NCBI RefSeq assembly: GCF_024345495.1
Contig: NZ_JAGQBF010000001.1
Location: forward strand, 62,001-126,000
Direction: 5' to 3'
Origin: Synechococcus sp. RedBA-s
GTDB lineage: Bacteria; Cyanobacteriota; Cyanobacteriia; PCC-6307; Cyanobiaceae
DNA length: 64,000 nt
Shown here: positions 17,712 through 27,892 of the stretch, one piece after another
How the letters are laid out: every line of letters starts with the position of its first letter
Numbering within the stretch: the first letter of the stretch is position 1
Position numbers and translations under genes: made by a program
The notes under the pieces: generated by a model
The model's input: the letters and a program-made list of their open reading frames with translations, nothing else
Told to the model about the DNA's origin: nothing
Database searches by the model: none

Positions 17712-18272
17712 TCAGGACTCCCGGCCGAGATAACTGTCGTTGCGTGTGTCGATCTTGATCTTCTCGCCGATGGTGATGAACAGGGGCACCATCACCTGGG
17801 CGCCGGTCTCAACGATGGCGGGCTTGGTCCCCCCCGTGGCGGTGTCGCCCTTGACGCCGGGATCGGTCTGGGTGACCTCGAGCACCACCGAGTTGGGGAG
17901 CTCCACTTCGAGGGGGGAGCCGTTCCAGGCCACCACATTCACCTCCATGCCCTCCTTGAGGTACTTGCGCCCATCACCGATCTGCTTGGCGGTGAGGCGG
18001 GTCTCCTCGTAGGAGGACATGTCCATGAAGACATACTCATCCGCCTCCATGTAGGTGTGTTGCAGGGTGGATTTCTCGAGCTGGGCCTGGGCGACGGTTT
18101 CGCCGGCGCGGAAGGTCTTCTCCACCACGCTGCCGCTCTGCACGGCCTTGAGTTTGGTGCGCACGAAGGCGGAACCCTTGCCGGGCTTGACGTGAAGGAA
18201 CTCGACGACCCTCCAGACCTGTCCATCGAGCTCGATGGTGGTGCCAGTTCGGAAGTCGTTGCTCGAGATCAT
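17712..18272 (-). CDS. efp: Elongation factor P
   Basis: EF-P enters the ribosomal E site to relieve stalling at polyproline. The 186-residue protein starts [17 protein letters not shown]. The tip of domain I carries Lys32 in KPGKGSAF, at the position that is post-translationally modified in many bacteria. The C-terminal OB domains end in the family signature [19 protein letters not shown]. The frame is open for another 44 codons upstream but without family similarity, so ATG 18272 is used. accB follows at once. Confidence 0.97.
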   Translation of the reverse strand: MISSNDFRTGTTIELDGQVWRVVEFLHVKPGKGSAFVRTKLKAVQSGSVVEKTFRAGETVAQAQLEKSTLQHTYMEADEYVFMDMSSYEETRLTAKQIGDGRKYLKEGMEVNVVAWNGSPLEVELPNSVVLEVTQTDPGVKGDTATGGTKPAIVETGAQVMVPLFITIGEKIKIDTRNDSYLGRES

Positions 18273-18402
18273 TCCGGGGGAACGGGTGAGCGGGATTGTA
18301 CGGCTGGCCGTTGAACCCCCCTTCGGCACTGGATCTGGGCCCCGGCCAGCTGTGCCAAAGTCCGGTGATCGGCAGAACGCCCGGAGACCGGCAGGGACAG
18401 CC

Positions 18403-19560
18403 ATGAACAGGAGTTCTCAGCACACGCGGGCCCGCCGGCCAGAAGAGCTGCAACCCGGCGAGCAGCAATCGGGTCTGGCCAGGAGCCCCTGGCGGTCCCT
18501 GGCGCTGACGCTGCTGGCCCTGGTGCTCGCCTGCGGCGCCAGCATCACCCGGGTCAGCCCGGTGGCGGCGGCCCTGCCACCGGGAAACGCCGTCACCGAT
18601 CCGGCCGCCCTTCTGCGCAATGCCCTGCCGATCGAGCAGCCGGATCTGCAGAAACTGCAGCATCGCCTCGAAGACAGCAGCGATGACCTGCGGGCCAAAC
18701 GCTGGAGCGCCCTCACCGGCAACGCCCGCAAGGCCCAGGGGCAGCTGAGCAGCCGACGCTCCGCCCTGCTGGCGGCGTTCCCGATCGAGCAGCGGCAGGA
18801 GGCCACAGCCCTGCTCGACGGCCTCGAATCTGAACTGCAGGCCGTGGCCGAAGCCGCCGAGCGTCAGGACCGCGAAGCCTTCCTGACCGCCCGCCGCCGG
18901 GCCCTGAGCACCATCGGTGCAGCCGAAGCCCTGCTGGTGGGGCCCTTCCCCTTCGACATTCCTGAGGAGTTCGCCGACCTGCCCCGGCTGCTGGGTCGCG
19001 CCACCGTGAAGCTCACCACCACCAAAGGCGACCTGACCGCTGTGGTGGATGGCTACAACGCCCCGCTGACCGCCGGAGCCTTCGTCGACCTGGTTCAGCG
19101 GGGCTTCTACGACAAGCTGCCCTTCATCCGCGCCGAGGATTTCTACGTGCTCCAGACCGGCGATCCCAAAGGATCGGCCAGTGGCTACGTGGACGCCTCC
19201 GGCCAGGAGCGCCAAGTGCCCCTGGAGATCATGGTGCCGGGCCAGGGCAAGCCCTTCTACAACCAGACCTTCGAGGACCTCGGCCTGTTCAAGGCCACTC
19301 CGGTGCTGCCTTTCGCCACCAAGGGAACCCTGGGCTGGGCCCACTCCGACACCGCTCTGAACGATGGCTCCTCCCAGTTCTTCCTCTTCCTGTTCGAGGC
19401 GGAACTGACCCCGGCTGGCCTCAATTTGATCGACGGTCGCTATGCCGCCTTCGGCTACGTGGTGGAGGGCTTCGATGTGCTCCAGGAGCTCACCGCCGAC
19501 GACGGCATCGTCAAGGCGACTGTGGTGGAGGGGGCCGACAACCTACGGCCCCATGCCTGA
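18403..19560 (+). CDS. Cyclophilin-type peptidyl-prolyl isomerase, TLP40/CYP38-like
   Basis: The 385-residue protein has an N-terminal signal (hydrophobic 32-45, with a possible cleavage after VAA near residue 56). A helical domain (about 65-175) resembling the PsbQ-like bundle of plant CYP38 follows, and a cyclophilin domain (about 195-385) with [20 protein letters not shown] and [14 protein letters not shown] completes it. Plant and cyanobacterial relatives are lumenal and assist photosystem II assembly; their isomerase activity is weak or absent. Location and role here are inferred. Its last 8 bp overlap thiL. Confidence 0.88.
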   Translation: MNRSSQHTRARRPEELQPGEQQSGLARSPWRSLALTLLALVLACGASITRVSPVAAALPPGNAVTDPAALLRNALPIEQPDLQKLQHRLEDSSDDLRAKRWSALTGNARKAQGQLSSRRSALLAAFPIEQRQEATALLDGLESELQAVAEAAERQDREAFLTARRRALSTIGAAEALLVGPFPFDIPEEFADLPRLLGRATVKLTTTKGDLTAVVDGYNAPLTAGAFVDLVQRGFYDKLPFIRAEDFYVLQTGDPKGSASGYVDASGQERQVPLEIMVPGQGKPFYNQTFEDLGLFKATPVLPFATKGTLGWAHSDTALNDGSSQFFLFLFEAELTPAGLNLIDGRYAAFGYVVEGFDVLQELTADDGIVKATVVEGADNLRPHA

Positions 19561-20575
19561 GGGCGCCAGCCAAGCGCCAACCCTGGCCGACCTGGGGGAA
19601 TGGGAGCTGATCGAGCGGCTGGGAGCCTTCGCTCCCCCCGGTCAGTTCGCCGATGACGCCGCCCTGCTGGCTGGCCATGGCCAGCAGGCCCTGGTGGTGA
19701 ACAGCGACGTGCTGGTGGAGGGCATCCATTTCAGTGAGGCCACCACGGCCGCCGCCGATGTGGGCTGGCGGGCGGCGGCGGCCAACCTCTCGGACCTGGC
19801 GGCCATGGGCAGCCGGAAGGTGCTGGGACTGACGGTGGCCCTGGTGGCGCCAGCGACCACCCCCTGGGCCTGGGTGGAGGGGGTGTACCAGGGGCTGAGC
19901 GCCGCTCTGGAGTGCTACGGCGGCACGCTGCTGGGGGGCGACTGCAGCGGCGGTGACCAGCGGCTGCTGGCCATCACAGCCCTGGGGCAACTGGGGGATC
20001 AAGGGCCGATCCGGCGCCGGGATGGCCGCGCCGGCGATGCCCTGGTGAGCACGGGGGCCCATGGGCTCAGCCGCCTGGGCCTCGCGGCGCTGCTGCAGGA
20101 GGCCCCGGCGCCCGGAACTCCAGACTGGCGCCAGGCCGCTCCGACCCTGCTGGAGCGAGCTCTTCAGGCCCACCGCAGGCCACGGCCTCGGTTGGATGTG
20201 GTGGAGGCGCTGGCCTCCTGCCAACCGGCGGGCTGCCCCTGGAGGGTGGCCGGCACCGACAGCAGCGACGGGCTGGCGGCAGCGCTGAAGGCCCTGGCCC
20301 GGGGGAGCGGCTGCGATGCCCTGCTGGAGCACAGGCTGCTGCCACTGGATCCGGAGATGGCTGCCCTGGCCGGGGCTGAAACGTGGTGCCTAAGCGGCGG
20401 CGAAGATTTCGAACTGGTGCTGGCCCTGGATCCCGCCTGGGCCCAACGGCTGATCCAGTCCCTGCCCGGGACCCACCGGATCGGATCCCTGAGCCCTGGA
20501 TCGGGGCTGCTGCGCTGGGCCGGTAGCCGCTCACCCCTGGAGGACGCCGCTGAAGGCTTCACACATTTTCACTGA
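19553..20575 (+). CDS. thiL: Thiamine-monophosphate kinase
   Basis: ThiL phosphorylates thiamine phosphate to the active diphosphate. The 340-residue protein shows the N-terminal GEWELIERLGAF, the metal-binding FADDAALL, the VLVEGIHF and NLSDLAAMGSRK blocks, the GGDCSGGD loop and the late VAGTDSSDGLAAAL and CLSGGEDFELVLAL motifs. ATG 19553 lies inside the end of the cyclophilin gene (8-bp overlap), suggesting translational coupling. It works downstream of thiG, whose 3' end opens this window. Confidence 0.94.
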   Translation: MPEGASQAPTLADLGEWELIERLGAFAPPGQFADDAALLAGHGQQALVVNSDVLVEGIHFSEATTAAADVGWRAAAANLSDLAAMGSRKVLGLTVALVAPATTPWAWVEGVYQGLSAALECYGGTLLGGDCSGGDQRLLAITALGQLGDQGPIRRRDGRAGDALVSTGAHGLSRLGLAALLQEAPAPGTPDWRQAAPTLLERALQAHRRPRPRLDVVEALASCQPAGCPWRVAGTDSSDGLAAALKALARGSGCDALLEHRLLPLDPEMAALAGAETWCLSGGEDFELVLALDPAWAQRLIQSLPGTHRIGSLSPGSGLLRWAGSRSPLEDAAEGFTHFH

Positions 20576-20616
20576 ACAGCGGCAGAAAGCCCCTCTGCAT
20601 CCCTGCCCGGTGCCAT

Positions 20617-20643
20617 AAAAAAGCCGTCCCCCAGGGGAACGGC
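20617..20643 (-). terminator. Rho-independent terminator of gap2
   Basis: Read on the minus strand, a GCCGTTCCC / GGGGACGGC stem (nine pairs, one G-T) with a three-base loop is followed by six T. It lies 28 bp after the gap2 stop codon, in the right orientation to end that transcript. On the plus strand there is no T-run, so it should not stop thiL transcription efficiently. Confidence 0.85.
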
Positions 20644-20670
20644 CCGAGTGATGAGCTCAGCGAGCTGAAC

Positions 20671-21693
20671 TCACTTCCAGTTCTTAGCCACCAGCTCGGC
20701 CAGATCGACCACCCGCTGGCTGTAACCCCACTCGTTGTCGTACCAGGCGATGACCTTGACCATGTTGTCGCCCATCACCAGGGTGAGATCCGCATCCACG
20801 ATCGTCGACTCATCAGTGCCGGCATGGTCGGAGGAAACCAGGGGAAGATCGGAGTATTTGATGATGCCCTTCATGCCGTTCTCGGAGGCTTCCTTGAGCA
20901 CGGCATTAACCTCTTCACGACTGGTACCACGGCTGACTTCCACCACCAGGTCGACCACCGACACGTTGGGGGTGGGCACGCGCATGGCGATGCCATTCAG
21001 CTTCCCCTTCATCGGTGGGTACACCAGAGCGACCGCTTTGGCAGCGCCAGTGGAGGTGGGAACAATGTTGATGGCGGCGGCACGGGCGCGGCGAAGATCG
21101 CGGTGGCTGGCATCAAGAATGCGCTGGTCACCGGTGTAGCTGTGGGTGGTGGTCATCGTGCCCTTGACAATGCCAAAGGACTGGTCAAGCACCTTGACGA
21201 GAGGTGCCATGCAGTTGGTGGTGCAGCTGGCGTTGCTGATCACATTGAAGTCGTCGTGGCGGTAATCCTCGTGGTTAACCCCGACGACGAAGGTGCCGAT
21301 ACCATCGCCCTTGCCCGGAGCCGTGATCAGCACCTTGCTGGCTCCGGCCTTGATATGTTTGCCGGCGCCCTCGGTGTCAATGAACACGCCCGTGGCTTCA
21401 ATCACCAGGTCAACGCCCCAGTCCTTCCAGGGCAGGTTGAGAGGATTGCGATCAGAAAAGCACTTGATCGGCTTTCCATTCACCGTGATCGTGTCGCTGG
21501 TATAACCCACGACGGTGTCACGAATCTTGCCCAGCATCGAGTCGTACTCGAGCAGATGGGCATTCGTGTGTGGATCGGACGTGTCGTTGAGACCAACCAC
21601 CTCGATGCCGGTGTTTTCGCCCCTGCTGAGCCAACAACGCATGAAGTTGCGACCAATCCGGCCGAATCCATTGATCGCAACGCGCAGGGTCAT
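20671..21693 (-). CDS. gap2: Glyceraldehyde-3-phosphate dehydrogenase (Calvin-cycle type)
   Basis: Gap2 is the cyanobacterial GAPDH that uses NADPH or NADH, works in carbon fixation and is normally regulated by CP12. The 340-residue protein has the NAD(P)-binding [10 protein letters not shown], the catalytic Cys157 in SNASCTTNC, and a C-terminus ending [19 protein letters not shown]. There is no C-terminal CP12-like extension as in plant GapB. A terminator follows directly and murC is divergent 164 bp away, so the gene is probably monocistronic. A possible -10 element (TATGAT on the minus strand, 21738-21743) lies upstream. Confidence 0.96.
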   Translation of the reverse strand: MTLRVAINGFGRIGRNFMRCWLSRGENTGIEVVGLNDTSDPHTNAHLLEYDSMLGKIRDTVVGYTSDTITVNGKPIKCFSDRNPLNLPWKDWGVDLVIEATGVFIDTEGAGKHIKAGASKVLITAPGKGDGIGTFVVGVNHEDYRHDDFNVISNASCTTNCMAPLVKVLDQSFGIVKGTMTTTHSYTGDQRILDASHRDLRRARAAAINIVPTSTGAAKAVALVYPPMKGKLNGIAMRVPTPNVSVVDLVVEVSRGTSREEVNAVLKEASENGMKGIIKYSDLPLVSSDHAGTDESTIVDADLTLVMGDNMVKVIAWYDNEWGYSQRVVDLAELVAKNWK

Positions 21694-21857
21694 GGCAGGA
21701 ACGGGAAACCCGTTGACAAGGGGGAGTTTGGCTGCCGATCATACAGAAATGGCCTCCCCCTCCAGGAGCCGCGACGGCAGCAGATCCTCCCTCGGAACCA
21801 AACAAGCGTGAAAAAGGGAGAGACAAAAGCGGCGTCAGCACCTACCTTCGGGTGCGC

Positions 21858-23333
21858 ATGGAGACGCATTTGGCACCGCTGCTCGACCACCGGGCTCCCC
21901 TTCACTTCATCGGGGTCGGCGGCATAGGAATGTCGGCCCTGGCCGGGATCCTGGCCGACCGCGGTTTTCAGGTGAGCGGATCGGACACCCGTGACAGTCC
22001 GGTGCTGGAGTCGCTGCGTCGCCGTGGGGTGCGGGTGTTCGCCCACCAGGACGCCGGTACCATCACCGCCCTCAACCGGGATGGCGACAGCTCAGCGCTG
22101 GTGGTGATCAGCACGGCGGTTCCGGAGACCAATCCCGAGCTGATGGCGGCCCGCCAGGCCGGCTTGAGCATCTGCCACCGCTCCGACGTGCTGGCGGACC
22201 TGATCAACGCCCAGCCGTCGATCTCCGTGGCCGGCAGCCACGGCAAGACCACCACCAGCACCCTGATCGCCACCCTGCTGGCGGCCACCGACCAGGACCC
22301 CACCGCCGTGATCGGCGGCATCGTGCCGGCCTTTCAGAGCAATGCCCGCAGTGGCCGCGGCCGGGTGCTGGTGGCCGAGGCCGATGAGTCCGACGGCTCC
22401 CTGGTGAAATTCAGATCCAGCCTCGGGCTGATCACCAACCTGGAGCTGGACCACACCGATCACTACCCCGACCTCGAGGCTCTGATCCAGACGCTCCAGC
22501 GCTTCGCCGCCGGCTGTGGATCTCTGCTGGCCAATGCCGACTGTCCGGTGCTGAGCCAGCATTTCCAGCCCGGAGCCTGGTGGTCGATCGAGCGCAGCGA
22601 CGGGGTGGAGTTCGCCGCCCTGGCGGTGGAGGAGCACGGCGAAGGCACCGTGGCCGACTTCTACGAAAATGGTGAGCTGGTGGGACGTTTCAGCCTGCCC
22701 CTGCCCGGTCGCCACAACCTCAGCAACGCCACCGCCGCCCTGGCGGCCTGTCGCCTGGAGGGTGTCCCCTTCGGCGCCCTGGCCACGGCGATGGCAACCC
22801 TGCGCTCCCCCGGCCGTCGTTTCGACTTCCGCGGCCCCTGGGCCGGCCGCCAGGTGGTCGACGACTACGCCCACCACCCCAGTGAGGTGGAGGCCACCCT
22901 GCTCATGGCCCGCCTGATGGTGACCAGCGGCCGCAGCCCCCTGCCGGAGGTGCCCCAACGAGTGGTGGCTGTGTTCCAGCCGCACCGCTACAGCCGCACC
23001 GCCGAATTTCTCGATGCATTCGCCGCTGCACTCGCCCTCGCCGACACGGTGCTGCTGGCCCCTCTCTACGCCGCTGGCGAAGCGCCCATCGCCGGCGTCA
23101 ACAGCCAGGCTTTGGCTGATCGCCTCCAGCACCTGCGCCCTGAGCTGCCCCTGGCGGTGAGCGCCAGCCTCGACCAGCTGGCTGAACAGGTGGTGCGCCG
23201 CACCCGGCCCGGTGATCTGGTGCTGGTGATGGGAGCGGGCGATGTGAATGGCCTCTGGTCTCGCCTGGAGGACCTCGCGGATCTGAGCTCACCCGATGCA
23301 CCGGATGCACCCGCCGCTCGCCTGGCGGCCTGA
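21858..23333 (+). CDS. murC: UDP-N-acetylmuramate--L-alanine ligase
   Basis: MurC adds the first amino acid to the peptidoglycan stem peptide. The protein of about 491 residues starts with a Rossmann-like domain ([14 protein letters not shown], 18-31), has the ATP-binding GSHGKTT (126-132), [11 protein letters not shown] and [13 protein letters not shown] in the central domain, and [12 protein letters not shown] in the C-terminal domain. ATG 21858 is preferred to the in-frame GTG 21852. murB follows after 3 bp, so the two are co-transcribed. Confidence 0.96.
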   Translation: METHLAPLLDHRAPLHFIGVGGIGMSALAGILADRGFQVSGSDTRDSPVLESLRRRGVRVFAHQDAGTITALNRDGDSSALVVISTAVPETNPELMAARQAGLSICHRSDVLADLINAQPSISVAGSHGKTTTSTLIATLLAATDQDPTAVIGGIVPAFQSNARSGRGRVLVAEADESDGSLVKFRSSLGLITNLELDHTDHYPDLEALIQTLQRFAAGCGSLLANADCPVLSQHFQPGAWWSIERSDGVEFAALAVEEHGEGTVADFYENGELVGRFSLPLPGRHNLSNATAALAACRLEGVPFGALATAMATLRSPGRRFDFRGPWAGRQVVDDYAHHPSEVEATLLMARLMVTSGRSPLPEVPQRVVAVFQPHRYSRTAEFLDAFAAALALADTVLLAPLYAAGEAPIAGVNSQALADRLQHLRPELPLAVSASLDQLAEQVVRRTRPGDLVLVMGAGDVNGLWSRLEDLADLSSPDAPDAPAARLAA

Positions 23334-23336
23334 ACG

Positions 23337-24251
23337 GTGCCCGTCACTCCGGCCCACGAACGAACCCTGAGCCAGATCTCCCTGGCCGACTTCACCACCT
23401 GGAAAGTGGGTGGGCCGGCTGAATGGTTCGCGGAGCCGGCTAGTGGCGAGGAACTGGTGGCCCTGGCCCGCTGGGCCTTGACCGAAAAACTGCCCCTGCG
23501 TCTGATCGGAGCCGGCTCCAACCTGCTGGTGAGCGACGGCGGCCTGGCCGGCCTCACCCTCTGCAACCGCAGGCTGCAGGGCAGCGTGATCGATGCGGCC
23601 AGCGGGCTGGTGGAGGCCCAGGCTGGCGAACCGATCCCGACTCTGGCGCGCAAGGCAGCCCGCGCGGGTCTGAGCGGCCTGGAGTGGGCGGTGGGCATCC
23701 CCGGCACTGTGGGCGGTGCTGCCGTGATGAACGCCGGTGCCCAGGGGGGCTGCACGGCGGACTGGCTCCAGGAGGTGACCGTGCTGGATCCCGGCCGGGG
23801 GGATGGCCCCTTCGTGCTGCAGGCCAGCGAGCTGGAGTTCGACTATCGCCACAGCCGCCTGCAGGCGGAACCCCTGCTGGTGCTCTCGGCCCGGTTCCGC
23901 CTCAGCTCGGGCCATGATCCAGCCGAGATCAGCCGGCGCACCAGCGCCAACCTCTCCAGCCGCACCAGCAGCCAGCCCTACCAGCAGCCCAGCTGCGGCA
24001 GCGTGTTCCGCAACCCGGAACCGCGCAAGGCCGGCCAGTTGATCGAGCAGCTGGGACTCAAGGGTCTGGCGCTCGGAGGGGCCATGGTCTCGCCGATCCA
24101 CGCCAATTTCATCGTCAACACCGGCGGCGCCTCTGCCGCCGACATCGAGCAACTGATCCGGCTGGTGCAGCAGCGGGTCTTCAGCGTCCACGGCATCGAG
24201 CTGCACACCGAGGTGAAGCGGCTGGGGGACTTCCCTTGCGGCGTAGCCTGA
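23337..24251 (+). CDS. murB: UDP-N-acetylenolpyruvoylglucosamine reductase
   Basis: MurB is the FAD enzyme that reduces enolpyruvyl-UDP-GlcNAc to UDP-MurNAc using NADPH. The 304-residue protein has the flavin-binding [50 protein letters not shown] and the C-terminal [19 protein letters not shown], matching type IIb MurB. It starts at GTG 23337, three bases after murC stops. The product is the substrate for MurC, so the pair covers two consecutive steps. Confidence 0.95.
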   Translation: MPVTPAHERTLSQISLADFTTWKVGGPAEWFAEPASGEELVALARWALTEKLPLRLIGAGSNLLVSDGGLAGLTLCNRRLQGSVIDAASGLVEAQAGEPIPTLARKAARAGLSGLEWAVGIPGTVGGAAVMNAGAQGGCTADWLQEVTVLDPGRGDGPFVLQASELEFDYRHSRLQAEPLLVLSARFRLSSGHDPAEISRRTSANLSSRTSSQPYQQPSCGSVFRNPEPRKAGQLIEQLGLKGLALGGAMVSPIHANFIVNTGGASAADIEQLIRLVQQRVFSVHGIELHTEVKRLGDFPCGVA

Positions 24252-24272
24252 ACCAGCGCTCTTGATTCCTGC

Positions 24273-24608
24273 ATGGCCGGCTTCGGACTTCCCAACTTTG
24301 GACAGCTGACCGAAGCCTTCCGCAAGGCCCAGCAGATCCAGCAGGACGCCCAGAAGCTCCAGGACGAGCTCGACGCCATGGAACTGGAGGGCAGCAGTGC
24401 CGATGGCCGAGCCAGCGTCTGGCTGACCGGCAACCAGCAGCCCTTGAAGGTGCGGCTCTCCGCCGAACTGCTGGCCGATGGTGCCGAGGCCACCGAGGCC
24501 GCCACCCTTGAGGCCCTCAAGGCCGCCTACGACGTCTCCACCGGCACGATGAAGGAGCGGATGGAGGAACTCACCGGTGGCCTCAACTTGCCCGGCCTGG
24601 GGGGCTGA
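24273..24608 (+). CDS. YbaB/EbfC-family nucleoid-associated protein
   Basis: The 111-residue protein begins [20 protein letters not shown] and has the long helix with [20 protein letters not shown], then the sheet region [15 protein letters not shown] and a Gly-rich tail, matching the YbaB/EbfC family of dimeric DNA-binding proteins. It follows murB by 21 bp on the same strand and converges on rsgA. Confidence 0.92.
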   Translation: MAGFGLPNFGQLTEAFRKAQQIQQDAQKLQDELDAMELEGSSADGRASVWLTGNQQPLKVRLSAELLADGAEATEAATLEALKAAYDVSTGTMKERMEELTGGLNLPGLGG

Positions 24609-24631
24609 GGCGGCGGGAGATTCATCGCTGA

Positions 24632-25633
24632 TCAGCCCAGATCAGGCTCCTGCTGACGCTGACGGCGGCGGGATGGGCCGCTGGGGGGTCGCTGGGGGCG
24701 GGTCTCGAGGGCCGCGGCACTGGCCAACTGCAACTCGGCCAGGCCCTCGGCGTAGTAGGGGTAACGGTCCCAGGCGGTGCCCACCCGGCAGCCTGGATCA
24801 CCGCGGTGCCGGCAGTTGCTGAAGCGGCAGGGACCGTCCCGCAGGGCAGCAGCGATCTCCGGGAACAGGGCCGGCAGCACAGCGGGATCGCGGGGCAGCT
24901 CGGGCCGGTTGAAGCCAGGGGTGTCGGCGATCAGGGCACCGGGGGCCAGGGGGAAAAGCTCTACATGGCGGGTGGTGTGGCGTCCGCGCCGGAGCCGTCC
25001 TGAGACAGTCCCGACCCGCAGGGCCAGGGCCGGCACCAGGGCATTGAGCAGGCTGCTCTTGCCCACCCCGGAGGGGCCGCAGACCACGGCGATGCCGCGC
25101 TGGGCCAACCGTTCCTTCAGGTGGGCCAACCCATCGCCGCTGGCTGTGCTGACCGCGATCGGGTCATAGCCCCAGCTTCTGACCCGTTGCCGCCAGCTCT
25201 CGAGCTGATCGGGCGGAACCAGATCCGCCTTGGAGAACACCACCTCCACCGGTTGGCCGCTGTGCTCGGCGGTAAGCAGAAAACGGCTGAGCTGCTCGGG
25301 ATCCGGCTCGGGCTCGGCCATGGCGATGACCACCACGATGCGGTCGCAATTGGCCACCGGTGGGCGCCCCAGCAGGCTGGTGCGCGGCAGCAGATCCCCT
25401 ACGGCGGCACGGCCCGCCGGCCAGTCGATGCCCTCCAGCCCCACCCGATCGCCCACGTGGATGCGCGCACCCGCCTGACCCAGCCGGCTGCGCCGGGTGC
25501 AGAGCAGCTGCTCCAGCCCACCGGGGCCGGGAATCTCCAGGCTCACCTGGCAGAAATTGGCCTGAATTGCGGTGACCAGACCCTGGACCATGGGCTGTCT
25601 CCCCTCAGCCCTGGCCTCGCCCTCAGCCCCCAT
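24632..25633 (-). CDS. rsgA: Ribosome small-subunit biogenesis GTPase RsgA
   Basis: RsgA is a circularly permuted GTPase that checks late maturation of the 30S subunit. The order of motifs shows the permutation: G4 (FSKADLV) comes before G1 (GPSGVGKSSLLNAL) and G3 (DTPGF). An N-terminal OB domain precedes and a C-terminal zinc-binding Cys/His cluster follows (CRFSNCRHRGDPGC). ATG 25633 gives 333 residues and an 11-bp overlap with the upstream tusA-like gene; an inner ATG at 25591 is possible. It is last in a grpE-dnaJ-tusA-rsgA cluster. Confidence 0.93.
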   Translation of the reverse strand: MGAEGEARAEGRQPMVQGLVTAIQANFCQVSLEIPGPGGLEQLLCTRRSRLGQAGARIHVGDRVGLEGIDWPAGRAAVGDLLPRTSLLGRPPVANCDRIVVVIAMAEPEPDPEQLSRFLLTAEHSGQPVEVVFSKADLVPPDQLESWRQRVRSWGYDPIAVSTASGDGLAHLKERLAQRGIAVVCGPSGVGKSSLLNALVPALALRVGTVSGRLRRGRHTTRHVELFPLAPGALIADTPGFNRPELPRDPAVLPALFPEIAAALRDGPCRFSNCRHRGDPGCRVGTAWDRYPYYAEGLAELQLASAAALETRPQRPPSGPSRRRQRQQEPDLG

Positions 25634-25943
25634 GACGGCGAATCCACAAGCTGACCCCCTCCTGGACCTGGGCGATCTGGGTGTCTTCGGCGTCCCCAGC
25701 GACCCTGGCGTCCTCGCTGGCTGCAGGCCCCTGAATAACCAGGTGACCCTCCTGGCGCAGGCCCTCCGCCACCATCCACTCGGGTTCACCGGCGTCGAGG
25801 TTGAGCTGCAGCCACTCACCGACCGCGATCGTCTCGAGCGCCAGCCGGCTGCGGATGAAGTTGAGCGGGCAGGGGGTGCCGCGCAGATCGAGCCGCCGGG
25901 CGGGCTCCCTGGGTGGAGACCCCGAAGCAGGGCTGAAGGTCAC
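25623..25943 (-). CDS. TusA-like sulfurtransferase family protein
   Basis: The 106-residue protein has the TusA fold signature LDLRGTPCPLNFIRSRLAL, with the candidate sulfur-carrier cysteine at the CPxN position (CPxP in E. coli TusA). It is followed by a region matching GEWLQLNLDAGEP. An insertion of about 15 acidic residues sits before the last strand. Such proteins carry persulfide sulfur to tRNA or molybdopterin pathways; the acceptor here is not evident. It lies 15 bp after dnaJ and overlaps rsgA by 11 bp. Confidence 0.82.
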   Translation of the reverse strand: MTFSPASGSPPREPARRLDLRGTPCPLNFIRSRLALETIAVGEWLQLNLDAGEPEWMVAEGLRQEGHLVIQGPAASEDARVAGDAEDTQIAQVQEGVSLWIRRHGG

Positions 25944-25958
25944 AGGCAGGGCATGGCG

Positions 25959-27080
25959 CTAACCGAACAACCCGCCGAACAGGCCGCTCTTATGGGGATG
26001 GTCCTTGCTGGAATGGTGGCCAGCCAGCTCCTCCAGCAGCTCCCGTTCGTGGCTGCTGAGCTTGGTGGGCACCTGCACCTTGACGCTGAAGAGGTGGTTG
26101 CCGCGGGCCACCGGATTGCCCAACTTGGGGATCCCCTTGCCGCTGAGGGTGAGGCTGGTGCCCGGTTGGGTGCCCGCCGGAATCTCCAGGGTGGCCGCTC
26201 CATCCACCGTGTCCACCTCGATGGTGTCGCCGAGGATGGCCTGGAGGTAGTTCACCGCCACCTCGGAGTGGATATGGATCCCATCGCGGCGCAGCTTGTC
26301 GTGGGCCTGAGCGAACAGGTACACGTAGAGATCACCGGCGGGGCCGCCTCTCTGGCCGGCATTGCCCTCACCGGCCACGCGCAGGCGGGTGCCGGAGTCG
26401 ACGCCGGCGGGGATGGTGATGCGCAGCTTCTTGCGCACCTGCTGCACCCCTTGGCCGCCGCAGGCGCCACAGGGATCGGCGATCACCTGGCCGCTTCCCT
26501 CGCAGGTGGGGCAGGGGGCCACCTGGGTGAAGCTGCCAAAGGGGGTGCGGGTGGCCCGGCGCACCTGACCCTGGCCAGCGCAGGTGCCACAGGTGGTGGG
26601 ACCGCTGCCGCTCTTGGCGCCGCTGCCCTGGCAGGTGGTGCAGGTTTCCAGGTGACGGATCTGCACCTCTTTCTCCTGGCCGAAGACCGCTTCGTTGAAG
26701 CTGATGCTCAGATCGAGGCGAAGATCGTCCCCCTGACGGGGGCCACGGCGGCGGGGACCAGCGCCAGCTCCACCGCCAGCAGCGGCCCCACCGAAGCCAC
26801 TGAAGAAGGTCTCGAAGAGGTCAGCGAACCCGCCCATGTCACCCATGTCGGGGGCACCGGCAGCGGAGACACCCGCTTCACCGAACTGGTCGTAGCGAGC
26901 CCGGGTCTGAGGATCACTGAGCACCTCATAGGCCCGACCGATCTCCTTGAAGCGGTCCTCCGCACCGGGCTCCTTGTTGATGTCGGGGTGGTACTGGCGG
27001 GCCAGGCGTCGGTAGGCCCGCTTGAGGGTGTCGGCATCCGCGTCGCGGGACACCCCCAGCAGGTCGTAGTACTCGGCCAT
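25959..27080 (-). CDS. dnaJ: Chaperone protein DnaJ (type I Hsp40)
   Basis: DnaJ stimulates the ATPase of DnaK and delivers unfolded clients. The 373-residue protein has a complete J domain with HPD (in [10 protein letters not shown]), a Gly/Phe-rich region, a zinc region with four CxxCxGxG-type repeats ([32 protein letters not shown]), and the C-terminal client-binding domains. The start codon overlaps the grpE stop by one base (TGATG), so translation is coupled. No dnaK lies nearby. Confidence 0.97.
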   Translation of the reverse strand: MAEYYDLLGVSRDADADTLKRAYRRLARQYHPDINKEPGAEDRFKEIGRAYEVLSDPQTRARYDQFGEAGVSAAGAPDMGDMGGFADLFETFFSGFGGAAAGGGAGAGPRRRGPRQGDDLRLDLSISFNEAVFGQEKEVQIRHLETCTTCQGSGAKSGSGPTTCGTCAGQGQVRRATRTPFGSFTQVAPCPTCEGSGQVIADPCGACGGQGVQQVRKKLRITIPAGVDSGTRLRVAGEGNAGQRGGPAGDLYVYLFAQAHDKLRRDGIHIHSEVAVNYLQAILGDTIEVDTVDGAATLEIPAGTQPGTSLTLSGKGIPKLGNPVARGNHLFSVKVQVPTKLSSHERELLEELAGHHSSKDHPHKSGLFGGLFG

Positions 27081-27790
27081 CAGCTGGATTCCTCAGCACC
27101 CGCTGTCCCGTCCTGGGCCAGGGGCGCTGCCCCCTGCGAGGCCCCGGGGCCCGGTCCCATCGAAACTTTGACCAGAGCATGGCGCAGCACGCGCCCGTTC
27201 AGCTGATAACCGCGCTGGAGTTCCTCGATCACCAGATCCTCGTTCACCAGATCACTGGGCTCGCGCAGCACCGCTTCGTGCAGGTTGGGATCGAAGGGTT
27301 CACCCTCCACCCGCATCGGGGCCACCCCCAGTTGCTTGAAAGCATCCACCAGCTGCTTGTAGAGGTTCTGATAGCTGCGGTGCAGGGCCTGCGCCTCCTC
27401 GCTCTGGGGATCGAGCTGCTGGCGGGCGCGGTCGAAGTTGTCGACCACCGGCAGAATCTCGCTGAGGGTGGAGCAGGCGATCTGCAGGCGCAGGTCCTCC
27501 TGATCGCGACTCTGGCGCTTGCGGAAGTTGTCGAAGTCGGCGGCGATGCGCATGTACTGGGAGCGCATGGTCTCGTGCTCCCGCCGCAGGGTCTCCAGTT
27601 CCGCGGCCAGCCGCTGGGCCAGGGGCTCGCCGTCCCCATCGGCCGCGGCCGCGGCCTGTGGATCACTGGAGGCCGGCTCCTGGGGGCCGGTGTCAGCCGG
27701 AGTGTCCCCCCCCGACTGATCAAGGTCCTGAATCAGGGAGTCCGCCTCGGCGGAGGGATCCTGGGGGAAGGGAGTGGCTTCGCCGCTCAT
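27080..27790 (-). CDS. grpE: Nucleotide exchange factor GrpE
   Basis: GrpE releases ADP from DnaK. The 236-residue protein has an acidic, Gly/Ala-rich N-terminal tail (1-75), the long coiled-coil helix with [20 protein letters not shown], and the C-terminal beta domain with [13 protein letters not shown] and [14 protein letters not shown] 27790 gives the usual length; the frame stays open upstream without similarity. No CIRCE element (TTAGCACTC-N9-GAGTGCTAA) is visible in the 102 bp to divergent pilB. Confidence 0.95.
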   Translation of the reverse strand: MSGEATPFPQDPSAEADSLIQDLDQSGGDTPADTGPQEPASSDPQAAAAADGDGEPLAQRLAAELETLRREHETMRSQYMRIAADFDNFRKRQSRDQEDLRLQIACSTLSEILPVVDNFDRARQQLDPQSEEAQALHRSYQNLYKQLVDAFKQLGVAPMRVEGEPFDPNLHEAVLREPSDLVNEDLVIEELQRGYQLNGRVLRHALVKVSMGPGPGASQGAAPLAQDGTAGAEESS

Positions 27791-27892
27791 GCTGACTGCA
27801 ACGCCGTTCGGTCCTAAACATGTTGCTGGTCGACGGGCTCCTCCCACAAGCGGCGGAAGCCCGCACCTGCTCCCTTCGGCCCCCACTCGGCC

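Noticed and set aside
27791-27892. Heat-shock operator (CIRCE) before grpE
   Set aside because: No TTAGCACTC-N9-GAGTGCTAA or close version can be read.
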